From the NCBI GenBank assembly GCA_016928235.1, contig JAFGLD010000112.1, forward strand, positions 1-34,307: a stretch of DNA of 34,307 nucleotides, in the 5' to 3' direction. Shown piece by piece: positions 21,811 through 30,036 of this stretch. The first letter of the stretch is position 1. Every line of letters starts with the position of its first letter. The position numbers and the translations under genes are program-made. The stretch is from Anaerolineae bacterium (GTDB lineage: Bacteria; Chloroflexota; Anaerolineae; Aggregatilineales; UBA3940). The notes under the pieces were generated by a model. That model was given only the letters and a program-made list of their open reading frames with translations. It ran no database searches and had not been told where the DNA came from.

Positions 21811-24166
21811 TTCTGATCAGATAGCTACGAGATGTTCTTAGGCTATGTACTTCAATCGTAAGCTCTGGAAAATCCAAACTGAATTGCTTTATTGGCCCTG
21901 GAATCGAAGCTGTATCGATGCCCGATGCACAGGACGAACACGGTTCTTGCTCAACGAGTAACCAGACTTTCTTCCCCACCATCTTCGTTTTATCCAAGCG
22001 AAGCAGTTCCCTTTTTAGATTTGCCAACGCGACCTGTTCGGCATGGTTCTCCGCAATGTTGTTTGTAGCGGGGAGAAGCTTTCCAGATGTTGTGCCAGGT
22101 TTTCCCTTTAATCCGGCAGGTAGCGCTTCTGCTGATGCCCCTGGGAAGATCTTCCCTTGGAGCGAGCCAACATTTGTCTTAGCTGCGGCTACAGTTCCGC
22201 CTATTACGGGGTCCTCGGATTCAGGTCGATCAATGCGCGGGATCTTCACATTCTTGCGATAACGGGTAATTGCTTCTTGAAGCGACGCGAAAACCTCCCG
22301 ATCTGACCAGGGGCGGTTTTGGCTTTTCATTTCTTGGATTTTCTTGGGATCCGCACGTGGTCTGTTCCCCGCCTTGGTTACTATTCCTTCTTTGCTTCCC
22401 GAACCCGAGGGCGGTCCGGATACAGGTTTGGTTGTCATGGCTGGTTGTTTCGGCGCAAATCCGAGAGGCGGCCCCTCTGTGGATTCTGCCACAGGGGGGC
22501 GACTCTCAGGATGGACAGCCGTGCGGCCTGGTTTGTCGCCAAGCAGCTTAACCAACTTGCTTAGGGCGCCGACAAGCAGAGGAATGCCGATTCCAGCTGC
22601 CTTAGCAAGATAGTTGCCTGCGGCGCGTAGATCTGCTTCACTTTGTGCCTTCGTAGCGAGGACATAATAGCTCTTGATGTCCTGTATCGCATCGATTGCT
22701 ACCACTACTGTCACACCGAGAAAGCAAAGTCCAAGGGCATCAATCAACTCACCCATGCCGAACACATGTGAAAGCACCCAGAAGGTCATCATGAGCGGCA
22801 CAATTCCTTTGATTTGCTCCATTAGCTCGCCTGGAAGATCCGGCATGCCCAGTTTTGCCGCCTCCCACAACCTTTCTTTCGGTGACATAGCCTTAACTCG
22901 CTCAGACACCTCGCGACTGAAGAGACCCTCCTTGGCCAGATCCTCCTCAAGAAGCTCACGCAGCTTTGTGCTCCCTCGCGCTTGAACGATGCGGAGCAAA
23001 GCGTCAAGGTAGTTACCGTGAATCGGATGTTGTCTCGACCGCAGCTCTTTCGCGTATTGCTTCAAGACACCATCACGACATGCAAATTGCTTGACTCGGA
23101 TCAGTACCTTGAATCTGCATTCGCCGTCAATCTCTTCGATGGTTTCAAGCACCCATCTGTCTATTTGTCTGAAACCTAGGTCCTCCTCGATTAGCTTTCT
23201 ATATCCCTCGCCCCCTTTTATCCTTACGATCCGTAACAGGGCATCGAGATAGTCTCCGTATTCTGGATGTTGTTTTGAACGCAGTTTCTCCACAAATTGC
23301 TTCGCGATGCCATCTCGACGTGCAATCTGCACGGCTCGGACAAGTACGACATAACTGCATTCACCGTCGATCTCCTTGATGGTCTTGAGCGCGAGACTGT
23401 CTGTGTCGGATGGCGGTGAGTCGGTCGCACGTTGTACAGTAACCTGTCCGTTTGTGCCCTGTTGAACCACATGGACTAATTCATGGGCGAGCAGCTTATT
23501 TCCAGTCGTTGCCCCCAGTATGTATTGCCTCTTGCCAAGCACCACATCTTGCCCTACTGTGTATGCCAGAGCATTCACCGCCCGCGCCGATTCTGCAGCC
23601 TGCGCATCGGCATGGATCCGTACCCGGCTGAAGTCATGCCCCAAGTGGGTCTCCATGAAGGTGCGTGTATCCGCGTCTAGTGGCTGACTAGGCGAATTCA
23701 ATACCTCGCACACATCGGAAGGCACCTCGCCGTGCATGGCGGAACTGACCCTGGCACGATGAAGCATCCTGACTGCCAGACTTCGCTGGCGCAACGGTTC
23801 CGCGTGCCCAATAATCTCATTGGCAATGCGATCTGCTTCTTGTTCGCATTCGTCCCCAGGCTGATTGATGGTGAGCTTGGCTGGTGTCGAGTGATATGAC
23901 TGTGTGGCCGCTTGTGCTGATTCCGTCCCTTGTGCATCCGTGTGCACTGGCACCTGGCTGAAATCATGGCCGAAACGTGGCTCCATAAATGCGCGTGTCT
24001 CAGGATCGAGCGGCTGGCCAGGAGATGCCAACACCTCTTGCACAATCGGGGAAGCATCGTTGCCCAGCTTTGTAGTCAATGCAGGCTGCTGGGTCAGGTT
24101 TCCTTGCGTAGGTGAAGGCTCTTGGCGAGATGGTGCAGCAACCCTGGCATGGCCCTGGGTGGTCAT
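21794..24166 (-). CDS. DUF4157 eCIS effector with C-terminal deaminase-like toxin domain
   Basis: A 790-aa modular protein and the best candidate payload. Residues 40-120 hold a first, partial DUF4157 segment (QPLDPETRAFMEPRFGHDFS). Residues 150-235 hold a complete DUF4157 with the zinc-protease-like motif His228-Glu-Leu-Val-His232. Residues about 258-330 and 337-410 are a duplicated 75-aa helical repeat (TIKEIDGEC.../TIEEIDGEC...). A hydrophobic stretch lies at about 453-545, followed by a Pro-rich linker. Residues about 650-790 carry a cytidine-deaminase-like site: His708-Ala-Glu710 (ENHAEQVAL) and Pro742-Cys743-Ser-Ser-Cys746. The deaminase superfamily includes many polymorphic toxins acting on nucleic acids, nucleotides or proteins; the substrate is not predictable here. 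The gene overlaps the small gene above by ATGA. Confidence 0.9.
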   Translation of the reverse strand: MTTQGHARVAAPSRQEPSPTQGNLTQQPALTTKLGNDASPIVQEVLASPGQPLDPETRAFMEPRFGHDFSQVPVHTDAQGTESAQAATQSYHSTPAKLTINQPGDECEQEADRIANEIIGHAEPLRQRSLAVRMLHRARVSSAMHGEVPSDVCEVLNSPSQPLDADTRTFMETHLGHDFSRVRIHADAQAAESARAVNALAYTVGQDVVLGKRQYILGATTGNKLLAHELVHVVQQGTNGQVTVQRATDSPPSDTDSLALKTIKEIDGECSYVVLVRAVQIARRDGIAKQFVEKLRSKQHPEYGDYLDALLRIVRIKGGEGYRKLIEEDLGFRQIDRWVLETIEEIDGECRFKVLIRVKQFACRDGVLKQYAKELRSRQHPIHGNYLDALLRIVQARGSTKLRELLEEDLAKEGLFSREVSERVKAMSPKERLWEAAKLGMPDLPGELMEQIKGIVPLMMTFWVLSHVFGMGELIDALGLCFLGVTVVVAIDAIQDIKSYYVLATKAQSEADLRAAGNYLAKAAGIGIPLLVGALSKLVKLLGDKPGRTAVHPESRPPVAESTEGPPLGFAPKQPAMTTKPVSGPPSGSGSKEGIVTKAGNRPRADPKKIQEMKSQNRPWSDREVFASLQEAITRYRKNVKIPRIDRPESEDPVIGGTVAAAKTNVGSLQGKIFPGASAEALPAGLKGKPGTTSGKLLPATNNIAENHAEQVALANLKRELLRLDKTKMVGKKVWLLVEQEPCSSCASGIDTASIPGPIKQFSLDFPELTIEVHSLRTSRSYLIRNGNSI

Positions 24167-24486
24167 CGCTTCCCTCCTTTACTGCCCGCGGTCAGGCTGC
24201 CGTATACGGCCTGCGCCACCTGTGCGCCAATCGATCCCGGTCTGCGCTGCGAAGATACTGCGATGCTCCCGGCATCGAGCGCGGGCAGCTCAGCGCTGTG
24301 CTGGAACGTCTGGCGGGAATCAGCTCCGGACAGCATCCGCTCCAGCTCGCTCGAAAAAGCATCGCCGATGGCATAACGCTCGGAGGCGGAGCAACCGATC
24401 AAGACCAGATCGTCGACCACCAACTCCACCCGTGGAGAAGTCTGCGTCATCTGGCGGATGTTGGCCGCACGCCGCGCGCGTCTCAT
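24163..24486 (-). CDS. Small conserved-looking eCIS protein of unknown function
   Basis: A 107-aa protein between the AAA+ ATPase and the effector, overlapping both by ATGA. The N-terminus is basic (MRRARRAANIRQ). The centre, VELVVDDLVLIGCSASERYA, followed by a helix and the C-terminal GSIGAQVAQAVYGSL, has the look of a compact alpha/beta protein. I recognise the pattern from eCIS clusters but know no function. Tight coupling to the effector gene makes a loading or chaperone role plausible; a structural role is as likely. Confidence 0.75.
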   Translation of the reverse strand: MRRARRAANIRQMTQTSPRVELVVDDLVLIGCSASERYAIGDAFSSELERMLSGADSRQTFQHSAELPALDAGSIAVSSQRRPGSIGAQVAQAVYGSLTAGSKGGKR

Positions 24487-26477
24487 GGTCGACCTCCCAG
24501 CTCCGTCTCAGCCAGCGGCCGTTCCAGCTTGGTGAACTCGACCTGGGCGGCGCGCTGCAGGTGGCTCATGCGCACGGGCTCGCCCGCATCGGCTGCCAGG
24601 AATGCCGCGTACAGCGCAATGTTGTGGATGTTCCCGCCGGGGATATTCAGACGCGCCAACCGGCTTATGTCCAGGTCGTTGGTTGGGGTCTGGGCGGGGA
24701 AGATGCGCCGCCAGATCTCGGCGCGCTGCCCGGCATCCGGGAAGGGAAAGCTTACCGCAAAGCGGATGCGGCGCAGGAAGGCCGTGTCGAGCGCCTCCTT
24801 GAGATTGGTAGTCAGGATGGCCAGCCCGCGGTAGGCTTCCATGCGTTGCAGCAGGTAGCTGATCTCCACATTGGCATAGCGGTCGTGGCTGTCCTTGACC
24901 TCGCTGCGCTTGCCGAACAGTGCGTCGGCTTCGTCGAACAGCAGGATCGATCCCCCCTCTTCGGCGGCGTCGAACACGCGCCGCAGGTTCTTCTCAGTCT
25001 CGCCGATGTACTTGCTGACCACCTGGCTCAGATCGATGCGGTACAGGTCGAGGTGGAGATCGTTGGCCAGCACTTCGGCCGCCATGGTCTTGCCGGTACC
25101 GCTCGCTCCGGAAAACAAGGCGCTGATGCCCAGCCCGCGCGCGCTGCGCGCCGCAAAGCCCCATGCCTCGTAGACCTTCATCCTCTGCCGGACGTGCACC
25201 GAGATTTCGCGCAGTATTTGCATCTGGGCGTCCGGCAGCACCAGATCCTCCCAGGTCGCCAGCGGGACGATGCGCTGTGCCAGCTCGCTCAAGGCTGGCT
25301 GCGAGTGGTCGTTACAGGCTTTCCACAGCGTCGCGCCAAGTACCTCAGGCTCCGCTGGTTCATCGGGATCCGGCTGTCCTCGCAATACTTCCGCCGAGAT
25401 GAGGCTAATGGTGGCAGCATCCAGGCTGAACTGCGATACGATGGCATCTATCTGTCCATCAAGCCGAGCTGCCGCCGATCCCAGCGCCTTGTTCCATAGA
25501 TCGCGCTGCTCGGTCGTCGTTGGTTTGGAGACCTCGAAGGTCACCAGCGGGCGGCGGGTACGCACCCGCTCGCGGCCCGACACAATCAGCCAGGTGCGCT
25601 GGCTTTCGATCCAGCGGCCCAATGAGGACTCGCGCCCCGCCTCACCCGGATCGGCCTGGTCACAATCGAGCAGCAGAGCATCGCTGCTCAGCATGGCCTC
25701 GCGCTCCCACAGGCGGTGTAGAGATTCCATATCGACAGGGCTGGCGGGGAGTGCAGCGGTCGGCATTAGGTGGAGGGCCAGGTCCAGCTGCGAGCTGGCT
25801 GCCACCGCGATGGCTCTCTGCGCCGTGAGATCGCTGCCGATCAGCTGGATGGCCGGCGGAAGCGCCCGCCAGGCTGCTATCGTCGACCAGATCTCCACGA
25901 TCTGGTCGACGATAGCAGCCTGCGATGGGACAAGCTCCTGCTCCAGCATCAGCAGGGCTGCGATGTAACCATTGAGACGCTCATCGAGGTGGGTGATGCC
26001 GGCCAGAAAGTGCAGGATGCGCTCGTCGATCCGCAGTGGGCTCTGCGTGACGCTGCTGCCCGGGCCGAGATCGATGAGGCGCCAGTAGCGTAAGGGCCCG
26101 GAGGGTGACAGTGCGCTCCAGTGTGCATCCGGCAAAGCGGATAAGGCCAGGCTGAACGTGGGGTGAGCGCGAGCCGGGTCACCCTGCACAGAAGCGATCA
26201 GCGGGCTGAAACCCGAATCCAGCTCGACGCCAGCGCACAGCAGCAGCACGTCACGCTCAAAGGGCGTCAGATGGAATAGGCTCGTCAGATTGTCCAGCGC
26301 AAACGACGGCAATACCCCTTCCAGGTGGTCGGCACCTTCCACCGGGTAGGCGTCGGGCTCCGGCAGGCTCTCGTCGCGCCCCAGGCGTCGCTCGAGGATG
26401 CCACGCACTCGCCCCAGCATGGCGGTCAGGTATCGCTGGTTGGCTTCGTGCCAGCTAAGCGACATGTCGGGGCTCAT
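24483..26477 (-). CDS. AAA+ ATPase (Afp15/Pvc15-like)
   Basis: A 664-aa protein. Residues 1-400 are the helical N-terminal region with a degenerate first nucleotide-binding fold. Residues 440-600 form the AAA+ module: Walker A GASGTGKT (457-464), Walker B ILLFDEADALF (Asp515-Glu516), sensor-1 region ILTTNLKEALD and arginine pair RRIRF (569-573). C-terminal helices follow. This ATPase is the universal non-structural component of eCIS and is needed for particle assembly or maturation. It overlaps the cap gene above and the small gene below by ATGA. Codons for residues about 184-201 lie in a perfect 24-bp inverted repeat. Confidence 0.95.
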   Translation of the reverse strand: MSPDMSLSWHEANQRYLTAMLGRVRGILERRLGRDESLPEPDAYPVEGADHLEGVLPSFALDNLTSLFHLTPFERDVLLLCAGVELDSGFSPLIASVQGDPARAHPTFSLALSALPDAHWSALSPSGPLRYWRLIDLGPGSSVTQSPLRIDERILHFLAGITHLDERLNGYIAALLMLEQELVPSQAAIVDQIVEIWSTIAAWRALPPAIQLIGSDLTAQRAIAVAASSQLDLALHLMPTAALPASPVDMESLHRLWEREAMLSSDALLLDCDQADPGEAGRESSLGRWIESQRTWLIVSGRERVRTRRPLVTFEVSKPTTTEQRDLWNKALGSAAARLDGQIDAIVSQFSLDAATISLISAEVLRGQPDPDEPAEPEVLGATLWKACNDHSQPALSELAQRIVPLATWEDLVLPDAQMQILREISVHVRQRMKVYEAWGFAARSARGLGISALFSGASGTGKTMAAEVLANDLHLDLYRIDLSQVVSKYIGETEKNLRRVFDAAEEGGSILLFDEADALFGKRSEVKDSHDRYANVEISYLLQRMEAYRGLAILTTNLKEALDTAFLRRIRFAVSFPFPDAGQRAEIWRRIFPAQTPTNDLDISRLARLNIPGGNIHNIALYAAFLAADAGEPVRMSHLQRAAQVEFTKLERPLAETELGGRP
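25870..25922. repeat. Perfect 24-bp inverted repeat inside the AAA+ gene
   Basis: Arms 25870-25893 and 25899-25922 are perfectly complementary, separated by the 5-nt loop TCCAC. The centre of each arm reads ATCGTCGACCAGATC or its complement. There is no T-run and the reading frame stays open through it (AAIVDQIVEIWSTIAAW). Confidence 0.9.
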
Positions 26478-27802
26478 GCGATCGTCACCTTGGGAGCGCT
26501 GTACAAAGGATGAAGCGGATCGGGGCCCATATCCAATACGCTCTCGGCCCCATCGACCTGAACGCGCACCAGGAAATCAGCGGGGGTCGAGAGTGCAACG
26601 TGGGCGGTGATGCTGGAAAGCGGCGGGGCCGGTGGAAGTGGGTTGGGAGTAATATCGTACTGGTGAGCATGGGCTGGCCGGTTGGATGGTGGATTGAACT
26701 CGTTGAGCAGCAGCAGCACATGCTGGTTCACGCTCACCTTGGGCTCAAACTGGATGATCAGATCCGTCTCGTACCAGGTCACCCCCTGGCCGTCGACCGT
26801 AGTTGCCACAGGTGTATTTGTGACTGTGATGCTGGGGCGCAGAATGAATGCTGACGCATTGGATTCGAAGCCCTTATGCACCGTCGCTGGTGTGCCCATC
26901 AAGAGGCCCTGGAGCACCTGAACGGAATGTATACCCGCCTGCAGCGAATCGGCCAGGAGCGGAGGCTCCTTGAGCAAAATCTTGATTTGGGTGTCAGACA
27001 CATCGAGCGGATCGACCTCCATCCCATCGAGACGCACCGTGGTCACTTCCCCTCTCAGCTGCTTGCCGGCCAGTACCAGAATATCCCCAAAAACGATAGG
27101 CTGATCGGTCAGTACCGGGTCAAGACTGCTTTTCTGTGACAGGATGGCGTCGATCACCGGGTTGCGGAAGGTGCGCACATAGATGTTGCGGCTGCGCACG
27201 GGCAAACCCGGTTTGGCATCTTCGGTGCCGTCTACAAACACGACCGAAGCCTGGCATGTCAGAGACAAGCTGTAAGCGGTCTGGAAGAACACCGACCACA
27301 GTTTGGAAAGCTCTTCCAGCGCCAGGGGCATGAGCGATAGCTTCACTCGCTCCACTTCTGTCTCCAGGTTTGGGATGAGGGATGGGTAAACCAGTTTGAG
27401 CGCATTCCCGGCGTCCTTTACCCGTTCGGAGGTGAGTATCGGTTCGGCGTGGAGCTTGCGCACTACGCTGCCCATCACCATTTGCGGCTCGAAGCGATTC
27501 TCGTCTCCGTAAAAGGACAGCAGGTAACTCAGGTCATAAGCCGAGCGCGATGGCTGGATGACGCTGCCGTCTTGCCGGCGGGTGGGCAGGTCGGTGTTGC
27601 GAAAAGCAGCATTCGGCGAAACCTGGTACAGGTAGACATTGACACCGCTGGCTGGCAGGCCGCCAGGCGTGCCGATGTTGGTGAGCGGTGTTGGCCGAAC
27701 CTTGGTGGCAATCGCGCCGCTGACGCCTGACTCTGCTACAGCGTCCTCTAGCAGGGATCGGAATGCCTCAGTAACCGCTGCAATCGACAGGCTGTTGCTC
27801 AT
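26474..27802 (-). CDS. DUF4255 tail-terminator cap (Afp16/Pvc16-like) with IPT/TIG-like extension
   Basis: A 442-aa protein. Residues 1-190 are the DUF4255 domain: SGVNVYLYQVSPNAAFRNTD, SAYDLSYLLSFYGDENRFEP and LSKLWSVFFQTAYSLS are recognisable blocks. In Afp/PVC particles this protein ends tube and sheath polymerisation. Residues about 240-442 form two Ig/IPT-like beta domains (FGDILVLAGKQLRGEVTTVR, and FNPPSNRPAHAHQ further on) that extend past the minimal cap and may face outward. ATGA overlaps join it to the linker gene above and the ATPase below. Confidence 0.92.
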   Translation of the reverse strand: MSNSLSIAAVTEAFRSLLEDAVAESGVSGAIATKVRPTPLTNIGTPGGLPASGVNVYLYQVSPNAAFRNTDLPTRRQDGSVIQPSRSAYDLSYLLSFYGDENRFEPQMVMGSVVRKLHAEPILTSERVKDAGNALKLVYPSLIPNLETEVERVKLSLMPLALEELSKLWSVFFQTAYSLSLTCQASVVFVDGTEDAKPGLPVRSRNIYVRTFRNPVIDAILSQKSSLDPVLTDQPIVFGDILVLAGKQLRGEVTTVRLDGMEVDPLDVSDTQIKILLKEPPLLADSLQAGIHSVQVLQGLLMGTPATVHKGFESNASAFILRPSITVTNTPVATTVDGQGVTWYETDLIIQFEPKVSVNQHVLLLLNEFNPPSNRPAHAHQYDITPNPLPPAPPLSSITAHVALSTPADFLVRVQVDGAESVLDMGPDPLHPLYSAPKVTIA

Positions 27803-28686
27803 CGTTTGCCCTCATTCCGTTGCCGCAGATAATCGTCCAGGCCCAGCTTGGGCTGCTGCCGCACAGGCTTCACCATGGGTTGCGGCGGTGGCTGGGTAAT
27901 GGCCCTCACTTCGATCCGCCCAATGTTGATGTGGACGGTGGGTGTCTGAACTTCTTCTGCCGATTGGTCATACCGGTCGGCGACTGGTTGGCCGTTTTCC
28001 CCAGTACGCAGAGGGGCGATGACTGTCATCGACGGCTTCTCAGCGGCACCCTGGTAACGGTCGATGCGGGGACGGATGGCCTGTTTTGCGCCCGTTGTTC
28101 CTTTCTGGCCGAGCCGCCATCCACTTATTCCCCTCTCTGCACCCGCCCCCTCCGATTGGAGTGCAGCAACCAGATGAGCCTTCTCCCGCCGCCCGGCAGA
28201 CAACCCGGCAGGTTGCGGACGGGCCTGATCGGCGCCTTGCTCAGGCTGAATATGCCGATAGTCGCCCAGTATGGATCGGCGAAAATTGGGAATACCTTCT
28301 GGTTGAGCACGCTCCTCGTCTTCATCCGATGCGTACTCGTCAGCCTGGGTCGAATCTTCATCCCGCCGGTTGTCCTTGAGGCGGCGATGGACAGGTGTCT
28401 CCCGCTCGGCTGCGAGAGGGAATGGCTCGGTGTGGTTGAATAAGCCAGACGGCGTTTCTTCGGCCGCAAAGGACGCATCGTCACTGGTAGCCAGCCCCTG
28501 CGATGGGAGATCGACCCCCACCTCACCCGGAACAATGCTCTCATCAGCGCGAGGCATCGCCATGTCCTCCGCCCTGGCCGGCACCTCGAACAACGCGGGC
28601 AGTCGCGGGCGGAGGATTTCTCCTGCCCGCGCATCTGCCGCCCGATTCATGCTCCGGGATACAAGGTTGCTGAGGAACTCAGTCAT
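27799..28686 (-). CDS. Disordered eCIS-associated linker protein
   Basis: About 295 aa, starting at MTEFLSNLVSRS, where the ATG (28686) makes an ATGA overlap with the gene above; an earlier in-frame ATG is discarded for that reason. Most of the protein is charged and Pro/Gln/Glu-rich with no expected fold. The C-terminal part is distinctive: PTVHINIGRIEVRAITQPPP, later LGLDDYLRQRNEGKR. This VxIGRIEVR...LDDYL pattern recurs in proteins next to DUF4255 caps in eCIS clusters (from memory). The function is not established; a scaffold, tether or tape-measure-like role is possible from its position after sheath, tube and zinc-knuckle protein. Confidence 0.8.
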   Translation of the reverse strand: MTEFLSNLVSRSMNRAADARAGEILRPRLPALFEVPARAEDMAMPRADESIVPGEVGVDLPSQGLATSDDASFAAEETPSGLFNHTEPFPLAAERETPVHRRLKDNRRDEDSTQADEYASDEDEERAQPEGIPNFRRSILGDYRHIQPEQGADQARPQPAGLSAGRREKAHLVAALQSEGAGAERGISGWRLGQKGTTGAKQAIRPRIDRYQGAAEKPSMTVIAPLRTGENGQPVADRYDQSAEEVQTPTVHINIGRIEVRAITQPPPQPMVKPVRQQPKLGLDDYLRQRNEGKR

Positions 28687-29432
28687 ACGCCTATCAACTC
28701 CAGGTAGCGCTGGCGGCGCCAAACGCTCATGTGCAGGATGTCGGCCTCCCGCCACCCATAGGCAGACGCTAGAACATGTACCTCATGCATCAAACGGGCC
28801 GCCCAGGCATCAATCTCGGCCCAGAAAAAGGTGACGATATCGAAGATCACCTGCCAGGCATGCTGGCACACCGGACAGGTGACATCCAGCGTCACGTCTA
28901 CCAATGGATCGGATTGGCTGATATGCTCTGCCAGAGCCTCCAGAGCATCTGCTGGTAGCTCGCTGACCGGGATCGCGACGCCGTCCCTGTGGACATCGCG
29001 CACACAGGCCTCTAGAAGCCGCTGGCACGCCGACGCCGGATCAGCAATCGCGCTCAGGTCAATGCTGGTGGGTAAATGATAGGTCACTTCGTAGGGAGCA
29101 TAGGCAAATGCCATCTCGATATTCTCGGCCTCGGATATTTCAGACTCTGAAAATGGTGCGCCAGTCGCCTGGAGATCACTGGTATCGAAGGCCATTTCCA
29201 GCCGCTCGCCGCAGGCTGGGCAGGTGACCAGCCCTGAGAGTAGCGGGCCGAAGGTCATGGCGCGCAACTGGAGCAGACAGGCATCGCGCTGGCCGATCGT
29301 CAAGCGCACCATCTCGGCGGCGGGTCTCTGTGGAAAAGCGTGGCTCAGGATGACCAGGGCCTGTTTCACCGGGCTGCAGCCTGTGCCGTGCTCCCAGATT
29401 TCCAGAATATCGAATATCGTTAGCGGTTGCAT
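28683..29432 (-). CDS. Zinc-knuckle baseplate protein (T4 gp26/gp51-like)
   Basis: A 249-aa protein, mostly helical, with two CxxC pairs, Cys71/Cys74 (CPACGERL) and Cys186/Cys189 (CPVCQHAW), that together can bind one zinc ion. The ending (ILHMSVWRRQRYLELIG) is typical of phage baseplate hub proteins. The family is seen in contractile-particle operons and is thought to help hub assembly; I base this on the layout and not on a domain hit. Its start at 29432 lies 67 nt after the tube stop with a weak ribosome site, the first loose junction in the operon after the abundant sheath and tube. Confidence 0.75.
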   Translation of the reverse strand: MQPLTIFDILEIWEHGTGCSPVKQALVILSHAFPQRPAAEMVRLTIGQRDACLLQLRAMTFGPLLSGLVTCPACGERLEMAFDTSDLQATGAPFSESEISEAENIEMAFAYAPYEVTYHLPTSIDLSAIADPASACQRLLEACVRDVHRDGVAIPVSELPADALEALAEHISQSDPLVDVTLDVTCPVCQHAWQVIFDIVTFFWAEIDAWAARLMHEVHVLASAYGWREADILHMSVWRRQRYLELIGV

Positions 29433-29499
29433 AATCGTTGAGCGTTCATCCGTGAGCTAGCTACCAGCTTTTGACCCGCGACCTATGCCTGAAAATGTT

Positions 29500-30027
29500 C
29501 TAAACAGGTGGCTCGGTAAAGCTCGGCTCGGTCGGCTCCGGTACTTCATAGTCGCGCTCCCAGCCCTCATTCTCCAGCTTGATGTGCTGGATGGCAATGG
29601 CATTGGCGTTGGCGTCCAGGTCAGGCATCGCCTGATACTCGGACACCCAGCAGCGATAGACTTTGTAGGTAATGGCAACCTGGCCAGCCTCGTTATACAG
29701 CTCGATGATGACATCCTTACGGAAATCCTTGAGCGAGACTTCTGCCCCCAGGCCAGAGCCGAAGTTCCAGACCTTGTTGGCCCATTTCTCGAACTCGGTG
29801 TCGTGGGTTACGCCCCGCTCCAGGGTGATGGCTTCGTACTCGGTCCGTCCGGGCGACTTGCGCGACGTGCTTGGGTCGCCGCCGGAACGATGCTTGACGA
29901 CCTCGGTCGTCTTCTTGAGCCCGCCGACCTTGCTCACGCCCGCGACGTAACGCCCATCCCACTTGACGCGGAACTTGAAGTTCTTGTATGGGTCAAAACG
30001 GCTTGCATTAACACTGAACTCAGCCAT
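29500..30027 (-). CDS. Tail tube protein (T4 gp19-like, Afp1/Afp5 family)
   Basis: A 175-aa inner-tube subunit. DPYKNFKFRVKWDGRYVAGV and then KVGGLKKTTEVVKHRSGGDP are the family signature; the chain closes with strands and AIAIQHIKLENEGWERDYEV. Hexameric rings of it make the rigid tube pushed through the target envelope. It follows the sheath gene by 9 nt with GGAGG before the ATG. Only one tube gene is present, whereas Afp and PVC have two or three paralogues, so every ring must be made of this subunit. Confidence 0.97.
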   Translation of the reverse strand: MAEFSVNASRFDPYKNFKFRVKWDGRYVAGVSKVGGLKKTTEVVKHRSGGDPSTSRKSPGRTEYEAITLERGVTHDTEFEKWANKVWNFGSGLGAEVSLKDFRKDVIIELYNEAGQVAITYKVYRCWVSEYQAMPDLDANANAIAIQHIKLENEGWERDYEVPEPTEPSFTEPPV

Positions 30028-30036
30028 GCCTGCCTC

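Noticed and set aside
23904..25499. A 531-codon plus-strand open frame
   Set aside because: It lies opposite the AAA+ ATPase, the small gene and the effector, all of which have clear domains. It is Arg/Gln/His-rich, has no domain or ribosome site, and is a GC-driven antisense shadow.
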